Shown piece by piece: positions 59,552 to 64,000 of a stretch of DNA of 64,000 bases. The DNA lies in contig DASSAK010000008.1 in the NCBI GenBank assembly GCA_035685445.1, forward strand, positions 1-64,000, written 5' to 3'. The DNA comes from DRGT01 sp035685445 (GTDB taxonomy: Archaea; Thermoproteota; Nitrososphaeria; Nitrososphaerales; Nitrosopumilaceae). How positions within the stretch are numbered: position 1 is the stretch's first letter; the number at the start of each line of letters is the position of its first letter. A model generated the notes under the pieces. That model searched no databases, was not told where the DNA came from, and was given only the letters and a program-made list of their open reading frames with translations. A program made the translations under genes and the position numbers.

Positions 59552-60528
59552 GATGTCTTTCTCCGTACTTCTTTTACAGTCTTTACTATATTAAAAGATG
59601 ATATTCCATGCTTTTCAAGCAAAAGTGGAATTTCTTTATCTCGGCATGATTCACCAAACATGTCTTGCGCTCCAATACGCTTTATTGGTACAGGGTATCG
59701 CTCAGAAACTGCTTCTGCAACGGCAGAACCCATTCCTGCCAACACATTATGTTCTTCGCATGTCACAATTGCGCCAGTTTCTCTAGCTGCTTTTTCTAAT
59801 AATTCAGCATCAATTGGTTTTATTGAAAACACATCAAGTACTCTACAAGAAATTCCTTCTTGCTTTAACAATTCAGCGGCTTCAAGTGCCAACTTTACCG
59901 TAATTCCACAAGCTGCAATTGTACAATCAGAACCATCATTTAGAGTAATTCCTTTTCCAATTTTGAATTCTTGTGAATCCTGATGAATTACAGGCGTCTT
60001 TGAACGCGCCATTCTCATATAGAATGGACCATACTGCTCAGACATTATTCTTACAAGTTTTTTTACAGCAACAGTATCTGCTGGAATTAAAACTCTAAAG
60101 TTTGGGATTGCACGCATAATTGCAATATCTTCAATTTGTTGATGAGAACCACCATCTGCACCAACAGATAATCCACCATGAGAAACTACAATTTTTACAT
60201 TTAGTCCTTTTTTGTCTCCTCTAGACGGATATGCAATTGCATTTCTAATTTGATCAACTGCCCTTCCTGGAACAAAAATAGCATATGTACTTGCAAAAGA
60301 AGTTTTTCCATTTATTGCAAGACCTGCAGCAACTGAAACAAGATTTGCTTCTGCAATTCCCACATTGAAAAATCGGTTTGGAAATTCTTTTCCAAAACCT
60401 GACGTTTTTAATGAATCAGTTGTATCTGCTCCCAAAACAACTACATTTGGGTTTTCTTTTCCAATATCTATCAGAGTTTTTCCATATTCAGTTCTCATGT
60501 CAGTCATTTGTGGTTCAACTGTTGTCAA
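59548..60528 (-). CDS. transketolase C-terminal section
   Basis: The 326-residue protein has the Pyr/C-terminal domains of transketolase: MRTEYGKTLIDIGKENPNVVVLGAD, FNVGIAEANLVSVAAGLA, and the late CEEHNVLAGMG. TTG start overlapping the stop of the N-terminal/epimerase gene by 4 bp. It forms the split transketolase with the N half at 60525. Confidence 0.93.
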   Translation of the reverse strand: MTTVEPQMTDMRTEYGKTLIDIGKENPNVVVLGADTTDSLKTSGFGKEFPNRFFNVGIAEANLVSVAAGLAINGKTSFASTYAIFVPGRAVDQIRNAIAYPSRGDKKGLNVKIVVSHGGLSVGADGGSHQQIEDIAIMRAIPNFRVLIPADTVAVKKLVRIMSEQYGPFYMRMARSKTPVIHQDSQEFKIGKGITLNDGSDCTIAACGITVKLALEAAELLKQEGISCRVLDVFSIKPIDAELLEKAARETGAIVTCEEHNVLAGMGSAVAEAVSERYPVPIKRIGAQDMFGESCRDKEIPLLLEKHGISSFNIVKTVKEVRRKTS

Positions 60529-62192
60529 ATGTATCCTACCTCTTTTGCCATTTTGATTAATTGATCCTTTTTGTCGCCAATTTGATGCAATTCAATCCAT
60601 TTATTGACAAGCTCGGAACCTCCAAGTTCATTTGCTTTTGTTAAAAGTGCTAACCGTCTAGCTTTCAAAGTCGCTTCTCTAAATTGTCTAATTGCTCCTC
60701 TTACATCGTCTTGTCCAACAATTGCACTTCCTCCAACAAATACTCTTGCGCCATCTGCAAAACAAGAGCCAATATTTTCAAGTGTAACGCCTCCATCAGC
60801 CTCAACATAACCTTGGAATTGATTTTCATTTAGAGTCTTCATTATTTTGATCATTTTGTCATGTGTTGCTTCAATGTATTTTTGGCCAGACTTGCCAGGT
60901 ACAACGGACATGACAATTAATTGATCAAGAGTTGGTAAAAATTTTAAAGACCATACTGGAAGATCAGAATCAGGATTTATTGCAATTCCAACACCAACTC
61001 CATTTTGCTTTAGCGTGTCATGAATTTCACCAAAGCTTGATTCATCACATACTTCTGCGTGAACTGTAATAATGTCACTTCCAGCATCTATGAAATCTTT
61101 AACATGTTTTACTGGCTCATTGATCATCAAATGAGTGTCAAACGGAATAACTGTTAATGGTCTAAGTTCACGAATTTTGTTGTGATCAAATGTTGTATTT
61201 GGAACAAACTGGCCATCCATTACATCAAGATGTATGTAGTCTGCTCTTCCGTTGATACACCGCTTTACTTCATTTGCCAAATTAGACATATCACCTGCAA
61301 TAATGGATGGTGCAATCATGAACTGACTATCAAGTTCTAGATCAATAATGGGAGCAATCTCAGGCTTTGGTGCTTGTCCATGCCACTTTGGGTTGTCTTC
61401 CATATGTTCAACTGCTTTTCCTTTGATTGTTCTTGCGATAATCATTGTTGGAACTCCTTTTGTCGAGATTGCTTTTGATAGTGCGTCATTAATTTGTTCA
61501 ATTCTATGACCATCAATTTCAATTACATTCCAACCAAATGCACGCCACTTATCGCCAATTTTCCATCGTGATGCGTCCTTCCACATTTCAGATAGATCAT
61601 CTCCTGCTAATCTCTCATCAAGCGGCATTATTTTTTCAGTGTACGAATCTTGTTGAATGAAATTTCTATCCAATATTGCAGTAAGATTATCAACTTGATA
61701 TTTTGCAGCAGTCATTGCGGCCTCCCAAACTTGACCTTCATCAGACTCACCATCGCCAATAATTGTAAAGATGTGATGTTTTTTTTCATCTATTTTTGCA
61801 GCCAATGCAGCACCAATAGAAAATGATAATCCTATTCCTAGTGAACCACCACAAAATTCTACTCCAGGACATTTTAGATCAGGATGTCCTTGTAATCTAC
61901 TTCCAAACTTTCGTAGAGTTTCAATTTCTGATTCATCAAAATATCCTGCCACTGCCAAATTTGAGAAAAGTCCGGGTGATGCATGTCCTTTTGATAAAAC
62001 TAACCTGTCACGATCTTCCCAAAGTGGGTTTTTTGGATCAAAATGCAGATAATTGTTAAACAAAACACCCAGTATTTCTGCCATAGAAAATGAACCTCCA
62101 GGGTGTCCAGAAGCTGCAGATGTGGTGCCTTTGATGACTAATTTTCTTGCTTTGCGCACATGTTTTTTAATTTTATAATAATTTAGACCCAT
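60525..62192 (-). CDS. transketolase N-terminal section fused to ribulose-phosphate 3-epimerase
   Basis: Residues 1-285 are the ThDP-binding half of transketolase (SGHPGGSFSMAEILG, KGHASPGLF, IGDGESDEGQVWEA). Residues 292-520 are a complete epimerase barrel (IAPSIIAGDMSNL, YIHLDVMDGQFVPN, HLMINEP, MSVVPGKSGQ, EADGGV). The last 35 residues are helical and unlike either. The fusion puts two successive reactions (ribulose-5-P to xylulose-5-P, then transketolase) on one chain. It heads the pentose pathway operon. Confidence 0.92.
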   Translation of the reverse strand: MGLNYYKIKKHVRKARKLVIKGTTSAASGHPGGSFSMAEILGVLFNNYLHFDPKNPLWEDRDRLVLSKGHASPGLFSNLAVAGYFDESEIETLRKFGSRLQGHPDLKCPGVEFCGGSLGIGLSFSIGAALAAKIDEKKHHIFTIIGDGESDEGQVWEAAMTAAKYQVDNLTAILDRNFIQQDSYTEKIMPLDERLAGDDLSEMWKDASRWKIGDKWRAFGWNVIEIDGHRIEQINDALSKAISTKGVPTMIIARTIKGKAVEHMEDNPKWHGQAPKPEIAPIIDLELDSQFMIAPSIIAGDMSNLANEVKRCINGRADYIHLDVMDGQFVPNTTFDHNKIRELRPLTVIPFDTHLMINEPVKHVKDFIDAGSDIITVHAEVCDESSFGEIHDTLKQNGVGVGIAINPDSDLPVWSLKFLPTLDQLIVMSVVPGKSGQKYIEATHDKMIKIMKTLNENQFQGYVEADGGVTLENIGSCFADGARVFVGGSAIVGQDDVRGAIRQFREATLKARRLALLTKANELGGSELVNKWIELHQIGDKKDQLIKMAKEVGYI

Positions 62193-62265
62193 GCGGCTTT
62201 TCTCCCCCCAAGAATTAATAAAAATCTACTTGAAAATTTTAATCAGATCGAGAAGTATCAATTGT

Positions 62266-62661
62266 ATGGATTTGAAGGGTATGGTGCCACTTGTAATTTA
62301 CGATAACCAATGTTATCTTTGCACTAAATTTGCTAAAGTTGTAAATTTTCTTGCAAGAGGAAAATTACTTCTTGTTGGTCATTATTCTTCGCTTGGAGAA
62401 AAACTTCGAAATGAGATCTTGGATTCAAGTGCTCTTGAGATGTTTTGGTTTGTTGATGAAAAAACAGCGTATGGTGGAAGAGCGGCACTTGGACCTTTAT
62501 TTAATGCAATTTTATCATCAAAGAGTTCAAAATCAAGTAATGTAACTATTGAAGAAGCATGTGATACAGAATGCAAAACAGCAAAAGCTGTCTTTATTCG
62601 TTCTGCAAGTTTGCTTTCAAACAGTAAGAAGATAAAATTAGGCCATAGAACTTCTAATTAG
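62266..62661 (+). CDS. DCC-family thiol-disulfide oxidoreductase-like protein (DUF393)
   Basis: The DCC motif YDNQCYLC (residues 14-21 from ATG 62266) is followed by a helix and the RAALGPLF segment; the length (131 residues) fits DUF393. I use ATG 62266 because an upstream frame would overlap the transketolase promoter. The enzyme may use its CxxC for thiol exchange. It ends inside the convergent next gene. Confidence 0.8.
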   Translation: MDLKGMVPLVIYDNQCYLCTKFAKVVNFLARGKLLLVGHYSSLGEKLRNEILDSSALEMFWFVDEKTAYGGRAALGPLFNAILSSKSSKSSNVTIEEACDTECKTAKAVFIRSASLLSNSKKIKLGHRTSN

Positions 62662-63070
62662 AAATCTTCATATCCCATTCTGAAAACAATTTAGAACCGC
62701 CAAATATTTTACATATTTTGTCTGCGAGTTTTTCGATATTTACATTTGGTTCAGCAGATATTAGTAACAGATGTCTGCTAATAGGAAAAGGGAAACTTAC
62801 CAAAACAACTTTATCTCTTCTACATGCGACATAATTTAATTCTCCAAGCGATTCTTTTTGTTCTCGACGTAAGGAAATTTCAATGACTCTATCCAAAAAT
62901 TTGTTAAATTTTTCTTTATCTTTTTCTAATGGAGAAACCCCAGATTTAAAACCACCAGCTACTAATTTTCCTGATTCATCAATAATTCCAGCAAAGCGGA
63001 CTCCTTCTTCTTCCATTGCATCCTTGCATCTAACTTCATAGACTTTGTGTTCGCTTATTTCTTCTGCCAT
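62654..63070 (-). CDS. unknown protein (thaumarchaeal type)
   Basis: The 138-residue protein from ATG 63070 has a first half with RFAGIIDESGKLVAGGFKSG and a second half ending ADKICKIFGGSK. The alpha/beta layout resembles Roadblock/longin-type domains. The function is unknown. An in-frame ATG at 63085 would add five residues. Confidence 0.7.
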   Translation of the reverse strand: MAEEISEHKVYEVRCKDAMEEEGVRFAGIIDESGKLVAGGFKSGVSPLEKDKEKFNKFLDRVIEISLRREQKESLGELNYVACRRDKVVLVSFPFPISRHLLLISAEPNVNIEKLADKICKIFGGSKLFSEWDMKISN

Positions 63071-63289
63071 GTGGTTACTTCTCAATTTAAGTAAATAAAG
63101 ATAAGTCTGGTATGTTGGGACGCCATATTCATGATTCTTTTTTCTTTCTATTGTAAAAAATAATAAATAATTTCAAGGATTTTTCTCATTACAGAAAATT
63201 TTTTCACACATAATTAGATTTTAGTCTAAATAAGCCCAATTCTATAATTAGAAAGTCAGAACTACATATAAAAAACAAAAAAACCAAGT

Positions 63290-63475
63290 ATGACCCTCCA
63301 AATGACATGTAGAGGTATTTGTGAAAGGTATAGGGCTGAAAAAAGCAGGTATCAGATTGGAATAAAGCGCTGTACTTCTTGTGATGTTTACTTGCAATGC
63401 CAAGAAATTAGCTGTCCTTGTTGTGGAACACAGCTACGTTCAAAAAGAAAAGCAAAAATTCGTTTGCAAAACTAG
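63290..63475 (+). CDS. small zinc-ribbon protein (61 residues)
   Basis: Cys pairs at C7/C11 (CRGIC), C28/C31 (CTSC), C37/C42 (CQEISC) and C44/C45 (CC) suggest one or two zinc sites; Arg/Lys around them suggest nucleic-acid contact. ACATATAAAAA (TATA) is about 25-30 bp upstream. Such mini zinc-ribbons are numerous in this lineage; the role is unknown. Confidence 0.78.
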   Translation: MTLQMTCRGICERYRAEKSRYQIGIKRCTSCDVYLQCQEISCPCCGTQLRSKRKAKIRLQN

Positions 63476-63476
63476 A

Positions 63477-63605
63477 TCAATATCCTCTACTATTCCTATC
63501 TGGTTTGTCAACATTTGAATTTCTGAATCCATGTTTTTCCATCATGTGATTTAAGAATCGAATATCGTCTTCAAATTGTTGACCACACACAGAACAGTTA
63601 GCCAT
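63477..63605 (-). CDS. C2H2 zinc-finger miniprotein (42 residues)
   Basis: The frame begins MANCSVCGQQFEDDIRFLNHM and continues EKHG, giving Cys-x2-Cys-x12-His-x4-His, the spacing of a classical C2H2 finger, and a basic tail (NRGY end). It is short and easily missed. It ends 1-2 bp beyond the convergent zinc-ribbon gene. Confidence 0.7.
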   Translation of the reverse strand: MANCSVCGQQFEDDIRFLNHMMEKHGFRNSNVDKPDRNSRGY

Positions 63606-63653
63606 ATTAAAATCAGAATGTTTGTATCATAAAAATTTGTGTAAAATTAAAAA

Positions 63654-63768
63654 TGCCAGCACTATTGCTTCCCAAGAGCTCTCGCATCTTAGTAACACAA
63701 CAGCGACATTAGGTTTGACTTCCAAGTTCGGAATGGGATTGGGTCGCACCCTAACGCTATGGCCGGCT
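63654..63768 (-). rRNA. 5S ribosomal RNA
   Basis: On the minus strand the RNA starts near GCCGGCCATAGCG and ends at GCTGGC, which pair as helix I. The internal CCCATTCCGAACTTGGAAGT is the conserved 5S loop B/helix III segment. The gene is not next to 16S/23S genes, as usual in this lineage. Ends are approximate. Confidence 0.93.
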
Positions 63769-63834
63769 TGAATAATATTTGTTGGATGGTATCTATTAAC
63801 CTAACGCAATTTGAACTAAATTTTTAGCCAAAGA

Positions 63835-63851
63835 GGTATAAAGTATATACC
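63835..63851 (+). promoter_or_regulatory. TATA box inside an inverted repeat, upstream of ABCE1
   Basis: GGTATA-AAGTA-TATACC is a 6-bp perfect inverted repeat that also contains TATAAA (63837-63842). Its centre is about 22-25 bp before the ABCE1 ATG, so binding of a regulator here would block TBP. Confidence 0.55.
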
Positions 63852-63864
63852 AACCGTATATCTC

Positions 63865-64000
63865 ATGACGCATCGTGTTGCTGTACTTGACAAAGAACTT
63901 TGTCAGCCAAAAAAATGTGGATTAGAATGCATAAAATATTGTCCAGTTAATAAATCAGGAGCAGACTGTATTATACTCAACGAGGACATAAAAAAAGCAC
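63865..64000 (+). CDS. ABCE1/Rli1 ribosome-recycling ATPase (start only)
   Basis: The first 45 residues are MTHRVAVLDKELCQPKKCG followed by C-x3-C-x3-CP-type cysteines, the N-terminal two-cluster ferredoxin domain of ABCE1. The protein splits post-termination ribosomes. The frame runs to the right edge, so the ABC domains lie outside. Confidence 0.9.
   Translation, partial: MTHRVAVLDKELCQPKKCGLECIKYCPVNKSGADCIILNEDIKKA

Overview
The window comes from an ammonia-oxidising archaeon of the Nitrosopumilus type (Nitrososphaeria/Thaumarchaeota). The evidence is an archaeal ammonia monooxygenase cluster (amoA, amoX, amoC, amoB), an archaeal histone, TBP, archaeal-type ribosomal proteins (S17e, S3Ae, S11, S15), KEOPS parts, tRNAs with introns and no encoded CCA, an unlinked 5S rRNA, low GC, frequent TTG/GTG starts, and TATA boxes about 25-28 nt before start codons, as expected for leaderless mRNAs. 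I see no transposase, integrase, prophage or CRISPR array.

Layout. 1-9 kb: a membrane protein, two paralogous winged-helix regulators, t6A genes (TsaC/Sua5-type synthase and a ubiquitin-like::Cgi121 fusion), S17e, TatD, histone, tRNA-Cys, a cupredoxin, an AIPR-family protein (the only defence-like gene), and several very small genes. 9-24 kb: phosphohexomutase, ThiL, S11, RtcB, PurB, pterin genes (PCD and a nuclease-like::PTPS fusion), ValS, two secreted proteins and PdxST. 24-39 kb: a tRNA-Trp with two introns, aconitase, PheST, TrpS, CoaD, a cobalamin-domain-like regulator, further tRNAs and a solitary Dam-type methylase. 39-44 kb: the AMO cluster and four neighbouring small proteins, three of them membrane-bound. 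44-48.5 kb: a translation/tRNA-modification operon (S15, DHH phosphoesterase, Pcc1, SerS, S3Ae, COG1325) followed by a structured small RNA. 48.5-58 kb: a geranylgeranyl reductase-like protein, a MoxR/VWA pair, a cysteine synthase-like::rhodanese fusion, ASCH, TBP, PII and unknown proteins. 58-64 kb: a non-oxidative pentose phosphate operon (transketolase N half fused to ribulose-phosphate epimerase, transketolase C half, transaldolase), small zinc-binding proteins, 5S rRNA and the start of ABCE1.

How the genes fit together. AMO starts energy metabolism, and the cupredoxin may carry electrons. Transketolase, epimerase and transaldolase interconvert pentoses. PdxST supplies PLP, ThiL supplies the thiamine diphosphate that transketolase needs, and CoaD belongs to CoA synthesis. 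Information-processing genes dominate the rest. The most interesting material is the set of domain fusions, the extra small membrane genes beside AMO, two unannotated structured RNA candidates, and the non-canonical tRNA introns.
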